The position numbers were made by a program, and so were the translations under genes. From contig NZ_CANMAH010000007.1 of assembly GCF_947495825.1 (NCBI RefSeq), forward strand, positions 1 to 64,000: a DNA stretch of 64,000 nucleotides, written 5' to 3'. The notes under the pieces are model-generated. The model was not told where the DNA came from, made no database searches, and saw nothing but the letters and a program-made list of their open reading frames with translations. Origin of the DNA: an uncultured Psychrobacter sp. (GTDB lineage Bacteria; Pseudomonadota; Gammaproteobacteria; Pseudomonadales; Moraxellaceae). Below, piece after piece: positions 54,987 through 64,000 of this stretch (position 1 is the first letter of the stretch; the number at the start of each line of letters is the position of its first letter).

Positions 54987-56840
54987 CTACTCATGCAATA
55001 CCTTATAAATGGTCTTGGCTAATACAGGCCCAATCCCCTGCACACCTGCCAACTCTTTTTGAGAGGCGCCAAGCAGCTGCTGTATACCGCCAAAGTGATT
55101 GAGCAAGTCACGGCGGCGCTTCTCCCCTAGTCCTGGTATCACCTCTAGCACGGACGACGAACGGCGCTTATCGCGCTTCTTACGGTGCGCCGTGATAGCA
55201 AAACGATGGGCCTCATCGCGAATATGCATCAATAAATGCAGCGCCTTGCTATCCATAGGCAAATCGAGCGGCTCATGATCGATAAAGTGCAATACTTCCA
55301 GACCAGCTTTGCGCCCTTCTCCTTTTGCCACACTAACGAGCAGCGTGTCATTTAAAATACCAAGCTCGGTCAAGACGTCTTTGGCGATGCCAAGCTGTCC
55401 TTTCCCGCCATCAATCAGCAACAGATCAGGCAGTGGCTGCTTTTTATAGCGCCGTGTCAGTACTTGCTTCATCGCTGCATAGTCGTCGCCGCCTTGGATA
55501 TCATGAATCGCATACTGACGATAATCACGGCGACGCGAGCCACCTTGATCAAAGACCACGCAGCTGCCAATAGTCGCCTCGCCCATGGTGTGAGAAATAT
55601 CAAAGCACTCAATACGGTCTATGGTGCGATCAGTGACGTCAGCCAACACGTCTTTAAGTGCGCCAAAGCGTGCATGCAGCTCTAGATAGTCGCCCAGTTT
55701 AGTTTTGAGCGCATTATTGGTGTTTAGTTTAGCCAAGTCCAGCCACTCTGAGCGATGTTCACGTACATTAGTCTTAATAACGACTTTGCTCTCAAAGTGT
55801 GTAGTCAGTGCTTCGCTGATTGCTTGTTGATCAGGCAACTCATGACTTAGAATAATCTCACTTGGCAAGTCATCGGTTACCTGAAAATAAAACGAGGTAA
55901 TAAAGGCGGACAAATTATCTGCGAGCGACTCACTGCTATCGACATCAGGGAAGTAGTTTTTGCCACCAAGTACGCGGCCGCCGCGCACCGTCAACACATT
56001 GACACAGGTCATACCAGCTTGACTGGCAATCGCAATAACATCAGCCTCGCCCTGCACAGTATAAACCGCTTGCCGTGCTTGTACTTCGCGTAGCATAGAC
56101 AGCTGATCTCGATAAAATACCGCTTTTTCAAAATCCAACGCTTCGGCAGCGCCTTCCATTTTTTCTATAAGCGCACTGTGAATATCGCTCGAGTCACCTT
56201 TAAGGAAGCGAATGGTATTATTCACATCTTCTGCATACTCTTCTGGCGACACCAAGCCCACGCAGGGTGCACGGCAACGCTTGATTTGATATTCAAGGCA
56301 CGGGCGCTTACGCTGCTTAAAAAAAGTATTGGTACATTGGCGCATCTGAAACATTTTTTGCATCAATACCAAGGTTTCTTTGGCCGCATGAGCAGAGGGA
56401 AAAGGACCGAAGAAACGACCTTTTTGGTGATTACCTTTGCCGCGTCCATAAGCCAATCTCGGATAAGGTTTATCCGCTGAGATAAACACATACAGATAAG
56501 ACTTATCATCACGTAGTAGCACGTTATAAGGGGGGCGATACTCTTTAATCAGGTTTTGCTCAAGCAGCAATGCTTCAGTCTCACTACGGGTAATGATGGT
56601 TTCAATATCGTGAATGCGTGCCACCAGTGCGCGTGTCTTTGGATGATCAATGGTCTTGGCAAAGTAGCTATTTACTCGGCTTTTAAGCGACTTGGCTTTA
56701 CCCACATATAAGATATCGCCGTTTTTTCCCAGCATCTTATAGACCCCAGGCAGATTTGGCAGGCGTTTGATAAGGTGCTTAAGACGGGCTTTTTTATTAT
56801 CTGTGGTATTTATTTCTGAGACATCAACCATAAAATTCAT
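54987..56840 (-). CDS. uvrC: Excinuclease ABC subunit C
   Basis: A 617-aa nuclease making both incisions in nucleotide excision repair. GIY-YIG domain at the N-terminus (LPGVYKML...[11 protein letters not shown]), a Cys-rich segment, UVR motif ([23 protein letters not shown]), the RNase H-like domain with [21 protein letters not shown], and C-terminal tandem HhH ([25 protein letters not shown]). Length as in the family (E. coli 610). AAGAG precedes the ATG; the Met at residue 4 is an alternative. Confidence 0.97.
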   Translation of the reverse strand: MNFMVDVSEINTTDNKKARLKHLIKRLPNLPGVYKMLGKNGDILYVGKAKSLKSRVNSYFAKTIDHPKTRALVARIHDIETIITRSETEALLLEQNLIKEYRPPYNVLLRDDKSYLYVFISADKPYPRLAYGRGKGNHQKGRFFGPFPSAHAAKETLVLMQKMFQMRQCTNTFFKQRKRPCLEYQIKRCRAPCVGLVSPEEYAEDVNNTIRFLKGDSSDIHSALIEKMEGAAEALDFEKAVFYRDQLSMLREVQARQAVYTVQGEADVIAIASQAGMTCVNVLTVRGGRVLGGKNYFPDVDSSESLADNLSAFITSFYFQVTDDLPSEIILSHELPDQQAISEALTTHFESKVVIKTNVREHRSEWLDLAKLNTNNALKTKLGDYLELHARFGALKDVLADVTDRTIDRIECFDISHTMGEATIGSCVVFDQGGSRRRDYRQYAIHDIQGGDDYAAMKQVLTRRYKKQPLPDLLLIDGGKGQLGIAKDVLTELGILNDTLLVSVAKGEGRKAGLEVLHFIDHEPLDLPMDSKALHLLMHIRDEAHRFAITAHRKKRDKRRSSSVLEVIPGLGEKRRRDLLNHFGGIQQLLGASQKELAGVQGIGPVLAKTIYKVLHE

Positions 56841-56922
56841 TGCTCTTAAGATACTGATATACAGCTAATTATGGGGCGGTAGCCTGTGTTTTACAAGTTA
56901 TCGACTCCTATAGGTTTATGCA

Positions 56923-56953
56923 CAAAAAAACCAGCATGAAGCTGGCTTTTCTT
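56923..56953 (-). terminator. Terminator of the DUF3360 gene
   Basis: GCCAGC / GCTGG-type stem (AAGCCAGC TTCAT GCTGGTT on the minus strand) followed by a T-run; 20 bp after the stop. Confidence 0.85.
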
Positions 56954-56973
56954 TTTTATGGTAGGCAAAATCT

Positions 56974-58503
56974 CTAATGACGGAAGTTCGGTAATAGTGC
57001 AGGAATACCTGGCAACATACCAACGACCGCCATGACACCAGTCAATATCACAAAGGTAATCACAGGAATAATCCAGCGACTCATCTTTGATAGGCTCGCA
57101 CTACGTTCTTTAGAGCCAATCAGCCCTAGGTTATCAAGTACCAAGGTAATCGACCAGCCAAACGCAGGGTTGACCAAGGCTGAGGCAAAGACCACGATAG
57201 CAGCTGACTGCGTGGTTTTACCTTCGCGCGTCATCTCCATCCCCGCCTCAAGCAGTGGGATAAAGACCCCGACGATCAGCGCCACACACATCACCGGCTC
57301 CCAAATAGCCAAATCCATCGGGTAGCCCCAGATACCTGCGATCAAACAAAATAGTCCCGTGAGTACCGCACCCGCTGGAATCGGACGCTTGGCGATCGCC
57401 GCCGGCACAATATAAGTACCCCATGATGACGCAAAGTTTGCCCCGCCAAGGACAGAGCCTGCAACCTGACGAATAGAGGCGCTGGTCATGGTGTCATCGA
57501 TATCCATCAACACGCGCTCGGTACGCTTTGGGTAGCTGATCTTTTGAAAGACCTGATGACCCAAAAAGTCAGGCGACCACATGGCGACGGCCAATACCGC
57601 AAACGGCAATACCACCACGAAGCTCTCAACCGTTGGCAAACCTAACATCCAACCAGTATTGTCTCCCCACCAGTACATCGGATTCATGTTGGGCAGACCT
57701 GGCGCTGTCTCAAAAGCAAAGGGCGCACCCATAGCAAAGGCTACGCCACCACCTAATAAGCAGCTTAGTGGTACAGCCAGCCAACGCTTTTGGAAGTTTT
57801 CTAATACCGCGTACAGGATGATGGTCAGCAAAATCACCACAAAGGCAATATGCGCCATGCCGATACCTTCGGCCCATGCAAATAGATTTTTGACCTGCGA
57901 GAGGGTGCCAATAAAACCCAAATAAAGCAGCAGACCACCACACACACCTTTACTGGTCAAGTTTGCCAGCAGACTGCCTCCTTTACTAATGGCTAGTAAT
58001 AGACCAAAAGCACCGATGAGCAGACCAAAGGCCATCGGGTGACCACCAGCGGCAACGACAATAGGAATCAGTGGAATCAGCGGACCGTGCGTACCGGCAA
58101 GGTTGGCCGTCGGTAGCAAAAACCCTGAGAATAAAATCACAAAGAAAGCGACGATTAACAGCTCATAGCGCACGTTTTCTAAAACAAAGGCATCGCTTAG
58201 CCCAAGCGGCCCTGCAAACGTAGCGGCAATAGCCCCCACCATAACGACTTTACCGATCGTCGCGGCCATCGCTGGAATGGTGTCTTCATATTCAAAACGA
58301 TAATCACGAAACGGCAAGTTCATGCGCCAGCGCTTGGGCTGCATAATCTGTAGTTCATGATTTAGATAAGCATCACGACTATCAAAGCTTGAGCTTGACT
58401 GATGCAAATCAGTATAGCTACCTTGCAATTCATCATCGTAGTGAGCTGTATTTGACTGCTGCGGATTGGTTCTTGAAGCGGGGATCTCGTTACTACTCAT
58501 CAC
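56974..58503 (-). CDS. DUF3360 family membrane permease
   Basis: A 509-aa integral membrane protein with about 12 hydrophobic segments. The segment LNHELQIMQPKRWRMNLPFRDYRFE before the first helix and MAATIGKVVMVGAIAATFAGP match the DUF3360 family, which looks related to xanthine/uracil and sulfate-type (UraA/SulP fold) carriers. Substrate unknown. The first 55 residues are polar. A good AAGGAG lies just upstream of two successive Met codons. A possible small membrane ORF ends inside that site. Confidence 0.88.
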   Translation of the reverse strand: MMSSNEIPASRTNPQQSNTAHYDDELQGSYTDLHQSSSSFDSRDAYLNHELQIMQPKRWRMNLPFRDYRFEYEDTIPAMAATIGKVVMVGAIAATFAGPLGLSDAFVLENVRYELLIVAFFVILFSGFLLPTANLAGTHGPLIPLIPIVVAAGGHPMAFGLLIGAFGLLLAISKGGSLLANLTSKGVCGGLLLYLGFIGTLSQVKNLFAWAEGIGMAHIAFVVILLTIILYAVLENFQKRWLAVPLSCLLGGGVAFAMGAPFAFETAPGLPNMNPMYWWGDNTGWMLGLPTVESFVVVLPFAVLAVAMWSPDFLGHQVFQKISYPKRTERVLMDIDDTMTSASIRQVAGSVLGGANFASSWGTYIVPAAIAKRPIPAGAVLTGLFCLIAGIWGYPMDLAIWEPVMCVALIVGVFIPLLEAGMEMTREGKTTQSAAIVVFASALVNPAFGWSITLVLDNLGLIGSKERSASLSKMSRWIIPVITFVILTGVMAVVGMLPGIPALLPNFRH

Positions 58504-58509
58504 ATCTCC

Positions 58510-58650
58510 TTATGCCAACTGAGGATTCGTTTCTATTAGTGACGACTTATTTGCCCAAAATCGTACAAAAAATAAGCTGCCCAACACAAATTGGTAGCCA
58601 TTGTATGCTATCAAGGCTAGGATTGCGAGTTCTGCCGCCAAAACACTCAT
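58510..58650 (-). CDS. Possible small single-pass membrane protein upstream of DUF3360
   Basis: A 46-aa frame, from MSVLAAELAILA to NPQLA, with one long hydrophobic stretch (about residues 4-32) and a short polar tail. Its stop TAA forms part of the TAAGGAG ribosome binding site of the permease gene, an arrangement that would couple translation. The frame is open further upstream to 58743. Its own ribosome binding site is weak and I know no homologue, so chance remains likely. Confidence 0.3.
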   Translation of the reverse strand: MSVLAAELAILALIAYNGYQFVLGSLFFVRFWANKSSLIETNPQLA

Positions 58651-58916
58651 TCTTTTATTCGCAGTTTGATGGGTGACTAACACCGCTCTTAGCGACCATC
58701 TAACCCTAATAAACAAATCTCTTTTATATTGATAACAAGCCAAACGTTTACTATAGTATTGATATTATTGAATAATTAACATTCGTTACGCTTTAAGGCT
58801 GGTGACAGTTTTTATTTTTGACTATGATAGATGTTTTTTGTTCAGTTTATAATTAGCTCAGTCCATAATTAATAGAAATGATGATTATCAATATATGAGC
58901 ATCTTTACGTACCGTA
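58651..58916. other. Divergent spacer
   Basis: AT-rich region between the permease and the hotdog-fold gene. Nothing recognised other than the possible ORF extension. Confidence 0.3.
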
Positions 58917-58946
58917 AAAGATAAAGAAAGATAAAGAAAGATAAAG
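58917..58946 (+). repeat. Three tandem copies of a 10-bp purine-rich unit
   Basis: AAAGATAAAG repeats almost exactly three times immediately before the start codon region of the next gene; the last copy ends in AAAGG, the likely ribosome binding site. Confidence 0.8.
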
Positions 58947-58956
58947 GAATAACAGT

Positions 58957-59514
58957 ATGAGCTTCCTACCCAAGAATCTAGAAAATTTAAAACGCAAAAC
59001 TAAAAAGAACGTCATGCCACTTTTAACGCCGCACTTACTTAAGCTGCGGATCAATACCTACGCTCCCTATGTCGGCGCTGGTATCAAGGTCGAGCATATT
59101 GATTTAGATCAGGGTTTGTGTGTAGTCAGTATGGGTCTTAATAGTCTGAACAAAAACATCGTCGGCACACAATTTGGTGGTAGCTTATATTCGATGGTTG
59201 ATCCTTTTTATATGCTGATGCTCATGCATCAATTAGGCAGTACCTATGTGGTGTGGGATAAGAGCTCGCATATTGAGTTCGTTGCTCCCGGCAATAGCAA
59301 AGTGACAACACGCATGAAAATCCCTAGTACAGAAATTGCCACTATTCAAGAGCTGGCAAAAGACGGCGAACCTGTATTCCGCGAATATCAAACAGATATC
59401 GTGGATAGTCAGCAAAAAGTCATCGCTACGGTTACTAAGACCATCTATATACGCTTGCGTAAGTACAGTAAATCCAAAGACCAGAGCAACCGTATAGACA
59501 ACGTTGATAGCTAA
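58957..59514 (+). CDS. Hotdog-fold protein (DUF4442, YiiD C-terminal-like)
   Basis: A 185-aa putative thioesterase of the DUF4442 group. GTQFGGSLYSMVDPFYMLMLMHQL holds the hotdog helix, and VVWDKSSHIEFVAPG followed by a long strand region completes it. The first 35 residues are basic and the last 20 polar. AAAGGA about 8 nt before the ATG terminates a tandem repeat. Activity and substrate are unproven. A bidirectional terminator follows. Confidence 0.88.
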   Translation: MSFLPKNLENLKRKTKKNVMPLLTPHLLKLRINTYAPYVGAGIKVEHIDLDQGLCVVSMGLNSLNKNIVGTQFGGSLYSMVDPFYMLMLMHQLGSTYVVWDKSSHIEFVAPGNSKVTTRMKIPSTEIATIQELAKDGEPVFREYQTDIVDSQQKVIATVTKTIYIRLRKYSKSKDQSNRIDNVDS

Positions 59515-59559
59515 TTAATAACGTTGACAACTAGGTTTAAAGTAAGCTTCTTACATACA

Positions 59560-59598
59560 AAAACCCCAATCTGGCTGACGCTCAGATTGGGGTTTTGT
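59560..59598. terminator. Bidirectional terminator
   Basis: AAAACCCCAATCTG pairs with CAGATTGGGGTTTT across a short loop, between converging hotdog-fold and rplS genes. Confidence 0.92.
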
Positions 59599-59728
59599 CT
59601 TTTTTGGTATGGCCCGCTTATTTATAAATAAACCTATGAATAAGGGCTTGTATCTACTTTTGCTTCACTCCTAAGCGCTATATTAAAAAACTTAAGAGCG
59701 TTGGCAGGTTTTAGCGCAATGCTTAAAC

Positions 59729-60151
59729 TTAGATACCAGGTGCAGTTTCAACTGCATCAGGAACGCCAGCATCAGTTTTTTTCTGAGCAGCTGGACGACT
59801 ACCAAGCTTTTCGCGAATACGTGCTGATTTACCAGAACGCTCACGTAAGTAGTACAGTTTCGCACGGCGAACAGCACCGCGGCGTTTCACTTCAATGCTA
59901 TCAATGAGTGGTGAATGCAATTGAAATGCACGCTCAACACCAACGCCACTTGAAATTTTACGGACAGTAAACGCTGAGTTCAGACCGCGGTTGCGCTTAG
60001 CGATGACCACACCTTCAAAGGCCTGCAAACGCTCACGCTCACCTTCACGTACTTTTACTTGAACCACGATAGTATCACCTGGTGCAAAGTTTGGGCGTTC
60101 AAGTAGTTGTTCATTTTCGATGACCTGAACCAATGGATGCTTGTTGCTCAT
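59729..60151 (-). CDS. rplS: 50S ribosomal protein L19
   Basis: A 140-aa ribosomal protein at the 30S-50S interface. The core ([84 protein letters not shown]) is canonical. It carries about 25 extra Ala/Thr/Lys-rich residues at the C-terminus compared with E. coli L19 (115 aa). Last gene of rpsP-rimM-trmD-rplS. AGGAG lies upstream of the ATG. Confidence 0.97.
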   Translation of the reverse strand: MSNKHPLVQVIENEQLLERPNFAPGDTIVVQVKVREGERERLQAFEGVVIAKRNRGLNSAFTVRKISSGVGVERAFQLHSPLIDSIEVKRRGAVRRAKLYYLRERSGKSARIREKLGSRPAAQKKTDAGVPDAVETAPGI

Positions 60152-60287
60152 GAGAGTTATCTCCTCACATTAGATAATAGAGGCTTTACGCATATCACCT
60201 GTTTGTAATAATTGATCGTATCACGTACTTACGAGATACAACATAAATGGGGTCTAAAAAACGGCCACTGTCGTATGACCTGTTTTA

Positions 60288-61082
60288 TTATTGATCAAAA
60301 TCTTCATTGTTAACTGTCTTCACGCTATCTTGTTTTGCCAGTGATTTTAGCCAAGCAACTTGCTGCGCATTTGGAGTAAATGCTTGCCACAAATCTGGAC
60401 GCCGTACTTTAGTACGCTCGACCTGTTGACTAAAACGCCATTTAGCGATATTGGCATGATGTCCAGATAGCAACACTTCAGGGACGCTCATACCAGCAAA
60501 CTCATGCGGCTTGGTATAATGTGGACAATCAAGCAAACCATCAACGAACGAATCTTGCTCAGCTGACTTATCATCACCCATTATATTAGGTAGACGACGT
60601 ATCACACTATCCATAAGTACCATTGCCGGTAACTCACCGCCAGTCAGTACATAATCACCAAGTGACACTTCCATATCGACATACTGCGATAATAAACGTT
60701 CATCAATCCCTTCATAACGACCGCACAATATAATCATGCCATCATACTCAGTCATGCTGATCACACTATTTTCGCTAAGCACTTGTCCTTGTGGTGACAT
60801 ATAAACCACCGGACAATGTGCTTTATCAATACGGCAACCATATTGACTAGCACGCAGACGTGCATCCTCAATGGCTTTTGATAATGGCTCGGCCATCATC
60901 ACCATTCCAGGACCACCACCATAAGGACGTTCATCAATTCGGCGGTAATTATCCGTGGTATAGTCACGTGGGTTAATGCATTCAATTGTGATTTGTTCTT
61001 GAGTCACTGCTCGTCCCGTGATACCAAAATCACGAATCGTGGCAAACATCTCAGGGAAAATACTAATCACAGCAAAATACAT
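60288..61082 (-). CDS. trmD: tRNA (guanine-N1)-methyltransferase
   Basis: A 264-aa SPOUT methyltransferase making m1G37 in t[49 protein letters not shown] and [19 protein letters not shown] (trefoil knot) are diagnostic. Length is close to E. coli TrmD (255). It lies 75 bp after rimM and 136 bp before rplS. The latter gap has a weak stem with a T-run near 60250-60282 that might tune rplS level. Confidence 0.97.
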   Translation of the reverse strand: MYFAVISIFPEMFATIRDFGITGRAVTQEQITIECINPRDYTTDNYRRIDERPYGGGPGMVMMAEPLSKAIEDARLRASQYGCRIDKAHCPVVYMSPQGQVLSENSVISMTEYDGMIILCGRYEGIDERLLSQYVDMEVSLGDYVLTGGELPAMVLMDSVIRRLPNIMGDDKSAEQDSFVDGLLDCPHYTKPHEFAGMSVPEVLLSGHHANIAKWRFSQQVERTKVRRPDLWQAFTPNAQQVAWLKSLAKQDSVKTVNNEDFDQ

Positions 61083-61157
61083 CTGACCTCTGTTTAAATA
61101 ATGCTCGCTAAATGTTACCTACATAAGCACATTATTACTTCAATCTTAAAGATCAAA

Positions 61158-61691
61158 TTAATAATCGCTTGGCCATGCGACATGGACTGTTTTATTGGGC
61201 ATGTCGACCTCAATTACAGTTTGTGCATGCCATGGTATCAAGCGCTCTTCATTATCCAAGCTATTTGAATTTGCTGCGACACGCATAATGTCATGAGCGC
61301 CAGTTTCAAACATCTCAGCAATATCACCAAGATACTCATCCTGCTCGTTCAAAACTCTTAACCCAACCAGCTCCGACCAATAAAACTCGTCTTCTTCAGG
61401 TTCGGGCAATGAGTCTTTTGCGACCCAAATAGTTACACCATTCATGGTTTCAGCAATATTGCGATCCGGAACTTGCTCAAATTGAGCCACAAGCCCTGTA
61501 CCTTGCTGACGCCATTTACTGACTGTTAATGGTCTTATGCCAGTGGCCGTCTTTATCCACCACGGCTGCATATCAAAGATATCCGAACGTTCATCTGTAT
61601 CGCTAAACACCCAAAGCCAGCCCTTAATACCATAAGGTTTCTTAAGCTGACCAATCTTTATAAGTGTACTGGCGTCTGGCACAGATGACAT
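61158..61691 (-). CDS. rimM: 16S rRNA processing protein RimM
   Basis: A 177-aa 30S maturation factor that binds S19. IKIGQLKKPYGIKGWLWVFSDTD opens the N-terminal RimM domain, and EDEFYWSELVGLRVLNE begins the PRC barrel; LIPWHAQTVIEVDMPNKTVHV ends it. I choose the start at 61691; 13 further codons upstream are open but unlike the family. It follows rpsP in the operon with a gap of about 160 bp. Confidence 0.95.
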   Translation of the reverse strand: MSSVPDASTLIKIGQLKKPYGIKGWLWVFSDTDERSDIFDMQPWWIKTATGIRPLTVSKWRQQGTGLVAQFEQVPDRNIAETMNGVTIWVAKDSLPEPEEDEFYWSELVGLRVLNEQDEYLGDIAEMFETGAHDIMRVAANSNSLDNEERLIPWHAQTVIEVDMPNKTVHVAWPSDY

Positions 61692-61852
61692 AATGTCTAA
61701 CCTAACAATAAGAAAAACAGTAATCGCCAATAAAAAAGCAATTAAATGATAAAAACAGTTAACGGCGTATACTGGTCAAACCAGCTACGCTATCTATTTT
61801 AAAACATACTAAATAGTCTAAGAATTGACTATAAGTACTCAACGACTATCAC

Positions 61853-62125
61853 TTAAGCAGTTGCTTCAGTGCTTGCTGTCGCTGATTTGTTGTAAGCCTT
61901 TGCTAATGAAGCAACGCGATCTGAAGGCTGTGCGCCTTTTGCGATCCATGCATTGTACGCTTCCATGTTCAGGCGTACTGCTTCTTCAGACTCTTTGGCG
62001 AGTGGATTAAAAAAGCCAATGTTTTCAATATAGCGACCGTCACGCGCGCGGCGTTGATCAGCAACAACTACTTGATAAAATGGGCGTTTCTTGGCACCGC
62101 CCCGTGCTAAACGAATAACAACCAT
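61853..62125 (-). CDS. rpsP: 30S ribosomal protein S16
   Basis: A 90-aa ribosomal protein. [37 protein letters not shown] and [17 protein letters not shown] identify S16; the C-terminus has a few extra Ser/Thr/Ala residues. First gene of the rpsP-rimM-trmD-rplS operon, with GAAAGAGAG upstream of the ATG and a strong promoter just before it. Confidence 0.98.
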   Translation of the reverse strand: MVVIRLARGGAKKRPFYQVVVADQRRARDGRYIENIGFFNPLAKESEEAVRLNMEAYNAWIAKGAQPSDRVASLAKAYNKSATASTEATA

Positions 62126-62164
62126 GTGAATTCTCTCTTTCGCAGGTATACCAAAAAGGGCATA

Positions 62165-62193
62165 ATTATACCACAGTCTTGATTTGTTGAAAA
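62165..62193 (-). promoter_or_regulatory. Promoter of the rpsP operon
   Basis: On the minus strand TTTTCA (62188-62193), 17-nt spacer and TATAAT (62165-62170), with TGG directly before the -10 (extended -10). The leader to rpsP would be about 30 nt. Confidence 0.75.
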
Positions 62194-62327
62194 CATAAAC
62201 TGTGTTTATTTAATGACTATTATAACAATGGCTTAAAGGCAATTAAAGGTCTGAAATATCACACCCTATTTATGACGCAAAGGTTAGATATCTAATGATA
62301 ACTTTTAGTCAGCTCATAGCGCCTAAT

Positions 62328-62360
62328 GCAGTATTGCACTATACTTTATTGCAATACTGC
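62328..62360. repeat. Perfect 11-bp inverted repeat upstream of the sensor kinase gene
   Basis: GCAGTATTGCA (62328-62338) and TGCAATACTGC (62350-62360), 11-nt spacer, ending 17 bp before the kinase start codon. It may be an operator or a leader hairpin that masks the ribosome binding region; no classic Shine-Dalgarno is visible after it. Confidence 0.7.
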
Positions 62361-62377
62361 AAGAGCGTTAAATTCTT

Positions 62378-63844
62378 ATGATTACCCCAACTTCTCGTCA
62401 TCGCCGCACAGCTTGGTTACCAAGTTCGTACTCTAGCACTTGGCTTACCACTCTAATGGTAGCTTTCATTGTCATAATCAGCGTTGGTCTATCTATTTGG
62501 TTTTTTTGGCGCAGTTTATATTTACCAGAACTTAAAAACCATGCGCGTTATTTGACAAGCGAGCTGCGTTTGATGAATAGCGCCAGAAAAGACTGGCAAG
62601 ACAACCCAAGGATGCAGCAATGGCTATATCGCAACTCACACGTGGTAGTCGTTGACAATCCTAGTGACTTTCCTCAAGTTGAAGACAAGATTTTTGTAGG
62701 GGTATTTACAGATGTTTTACAACGCGAAATCGGAGCGCAATTAGGCCGACCTGTTGAAGTATATTTTAAATTTAAGCCCACACCTCAGCTGTGGGTACAA
62801 GACAGTCGTGACCAAAGTTTTTGGATTCGTGAGCCAGTTGTCTATTACTCACAATACAGCCCAACATTATTAGCGTTATTCTTGTTAGGCTTGCCAATCC
62901 TGACTTTATTGACAATTATTTTGCTAGCACGTCAGCTAAACCGTCCTCTTCGTCATTTACAGCGTGCGGCTACCAATTACATTCGTCTTGGTCATGCGAC
63001 GACTTTGCCAACACATACAGGACCTACCGAGATTCGCCAAGTCAATACGGCATTTAATCGACTGTTTACAACACTTAGTCAAGCGCAAAAAGAACGCACC
63101 ATTATGCTTGCTGGTATTTCACACGATTTGCGTACTCCGCTGACACGCATGCGTTTAACCGCTGAGATGTTACCAGATGACTTTTTTCGTGAGGGGTTGA
63201 TTTATGATATCGAAGACATGGATGCAATTTTAGAGCAGTTTATATCTTTTATGAAAGATGGTTCTGATGAGCCTGTACGCCTCACCAATTTAGACACTAT
63301 ATTTAATGAAATTATGGTGCAGTTTGCACCTATGCCGTTTGTTTATAAATCAGAGCTCCAAAGAGCGGTGCCAATACGCCCCTTATCGATAAAACGCCTA
63401 GTTATCAATCTTGTAAATAATGCAAATCGTTATGGTAAGCCGCCGATTTATTTGTCTGCCAATATCGTACCGACCTTCATTGAGACAGTGGTTACAGAAA
63501 ATACTGATATTGTGACTGAAAGCGAGGTAAACCAAGAAGCGCAGGAGCAATTGATGATATGTGTACGTGACTGCGGTGAGGGGGTAGCAGAAGACCAATT
63601 AGAGCGAATTATGCAACCTTTTGAACGTGGAGAAACAGCACGTACCACTCAAGGCAGCGGGCTTGGATTGGCTATTGTCAGTCGTATTGCAGGTTTGCAT
63701 CATGGTACTGTAGAAGCTATCAATCATCCTGAGGGTGGACTACAAGTTTGTATTCGCCTACCTCTTCTATCTAAGGTCGCAGATGAAGCGGCCATTGACA
63801 ATGAATTGACTACCCCAGATAATGCCATCGATGGCGAGGGCTAA
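62378..63844 (+). CDS. envZ: EnvZ-like sensor histidine kinase
   Basis: A 488-aa membrane kinase. TM helix near 24-46, periplasmic domain about 47-160, TM helix about 163-184, HAMP domain, then the phospho-acceptor His249 in AGISHDLRTPLTRMRL, N-box LVINLVNNANRYG, G1 VRDCGEGVAE, F-box MQPFERGE and G2 GSGLGLAI. The His region and EDMDAILEQFISFM are close to E. coli EnvZ. A polar insert of about 25 residues lies between N and G1 boxes. No response regulator gene adjoins it in this window. It is divergent from rpsP. Confidence 0.9.
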   Translation: MITPTSRHRRTAWLPSSYSSTWLTTLMVAFIVIISVGLSIWFFWRSLYLPELKNHARYLTSELRLMNSARKDWQDNPRMQQWLYRNSHVVVVDNPSDFPQVEDKIFVGVFTDVLQREIGAQLGRPVEVYFKFKPTPQLWVQDSRDQSFWIREPVVYYSQYSPTLLALFLLGLPILTLLTIILLARQLNRPLRHLQRAATNYIRLGHATTLPTHTGPTEIRQVNTAFNRLFTTLSQAQKERTIMLAGISHDLRTPLTRMRLTAEMLPDDFFREGLIYDIEDMDAILEQFISFMKDGSDEPVRLTNLDTIFNEIMVQFAPMPFVYKSELQRAVPIRPLSIKRLVINLVNNANRYGKPPIYLSANIVPTFIETVVTENTDIVTESEVNQEAQEQLMICVRDCGEGVAEDQLERIMQPFERGETARTTQGSGLGLAIVSRIAGLHHGTVEAINHPEGGLQVCIRLPLLSKVADEAAIDNELTTPDNAIDGEG

Positions 63845-63875
63845 CAAAAGAACGAATATGAGACAATTCATCGAA

Positions 63876-63896
63876 AACCATCACAAAGAGATGGTT
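63876..63896. terminator. Weak hairpin between converging genes
   Basis: AACCATC / GATGGTT (7 bp, 7-nt loop). On the minus strand TTTTC follows. It may end the leftward gene that enters from the right edge. Confidence 0.4.
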
Positions 63897-63906
63897 AACA
63901 GATGGG

Positions 63907-64000
63907 TTATTCTTTAGTCCCAATTAATGGTGGTACATGCTTGGCACTATTAGTAAATGTTATTGGATGCGTAAGCTCCGCTTGTGCAGTCTGTAAACTC
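63907..64000 (-). CDS. 3' end of an unidentified leftward gene (partial)
   Basis: The minus strand is open from the right edge to a TAA at 63907, encoding at least 30 residues ending HVPPLIGTKE. The peptide is of ordinary composition, unlike a random AT-rich frame, and it is followed by a small hairpin. Too short to identify; the rest lies outside the window. Confidence 0.45.
   Translation of the reverse strand, partial: SLQTAQAELTHPITFTNSAKHVPPLIGTKE

Noticed and set aside
58389..58676. Plus-strand frame of 95 codons across the start of the DUF3360 gene
   Set aside because: It overlaps the permease start and ribosome binding site in antisense and has no family features.
60246..60285. Stem with T-run between trmD and rplS
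   Set aside because: Only about 5 bp of pairing with a G-U; too weak to list as a terminator, though attenuation of rplS cannot be excluded.

Overview
The window reads as a stretch of core chromosome from a gammaproteobacterium. Gene content and order fit Moraxellaceae, most likely Psychrobacter: rpsP-rimM-trmD-rplS, hisIE next to tatABC, lgt-thyA-folA, trxA next to rho, divergent tyrS/anmK, many proteins with added acidic or Asn/Gln-rich segments, and AT-rich spacers between genes of moderate GC. The genus is an inference; no rRNA or tRNA gene lies inside the window to confirm it. I see no prophage, insertion sequence, CRISPR array or recognisable defence island, and every recognised gene looks intact.

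Layout. 1-354 holds two tandem near-consensus sigma70 promoters firing leftwards out of the window, arranged like rrn P1/P2. 355-6285: UDG-family glycosylase, upp, an SDR oxidoreductase, an orphan 226-aa protein that may have an ADP-ribosyltransferase-like fold, an alpha/beta hydrolase, a DUF1653 protein and tyrS. 6402-14187: anmK, a FabF-type ketosynthase, a coiled-coil orphan, an M24 aminopeptidase P and a POT peptide transporter. 14465-20919: a membrane-anchored Ala/Thr/Glu-rich protein, lnt, corC, a DUF4105 membrane protein, a YcgN-type Cys-cluster protein and a dienelactone hydrolase. 21216-32378: ylqF/rbgA, an AT-rich orphan membrane protein, mutY, tesB, rapA, a D-2-hydroxyacid dehydrogenase, an EthA-like Baeyer-Villiger monooxygenase and an RluA-type pseudouridine synthase. 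32753-37443: trxA, rho with a long leader, a glycine-zipper lipoprotein, a YpfJ-type zinc protease and an acidic lipoprotein.

37656-42635 is the leftward translation block rpmI-rplT / pheS-pheT-ihfA, without infC next to rpmI. 43051-49415 runs rightwards: thioesterase, hisIE, tatABC (TatB with a long acidic tail), a UvrD-like helicase and dusC. 49526-54877: MAPEG protein, OsmC protein, rppH, an NRDE protein, lgt, thyA and folA. 54987-58503: uvrC and a DUF3360 permease, the latter preceded by a possible small membrane peptide. 58957-64000: a hotdog-fold protein, the rplS-trmD-rimM-rpsP operon read leftwards, an EnvZ-like sensor kinase without an adjacent ompR, and the 3' end of an unidentified leftward gene.

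The genes mostly serve translation (tyrS, pheST, ribosomal proteins, trmD, rimM, dusC, RluA, ylqF), nucleotide and folate supply (upp, thyA, folA), DNA repair (UDG family, mutY, uvrC, helicase), transcription recycling and termination (rapA, rho), RNA decay (rppH), envelope lipoprotein processing (lgt, lnt) and Tat export. Intergenic hairpins followed by T-runs punctuate most convergent gene pairs. I found no clear new multi-gene system. The candidates most worth checking are the possible ART-fold orphan at 2777-3457, the small membrane ORF overlapping the DUF3360 ribosome binding site, the peptide in the rho leader, and the tandem stable-RNA-type promoters at the left edge.
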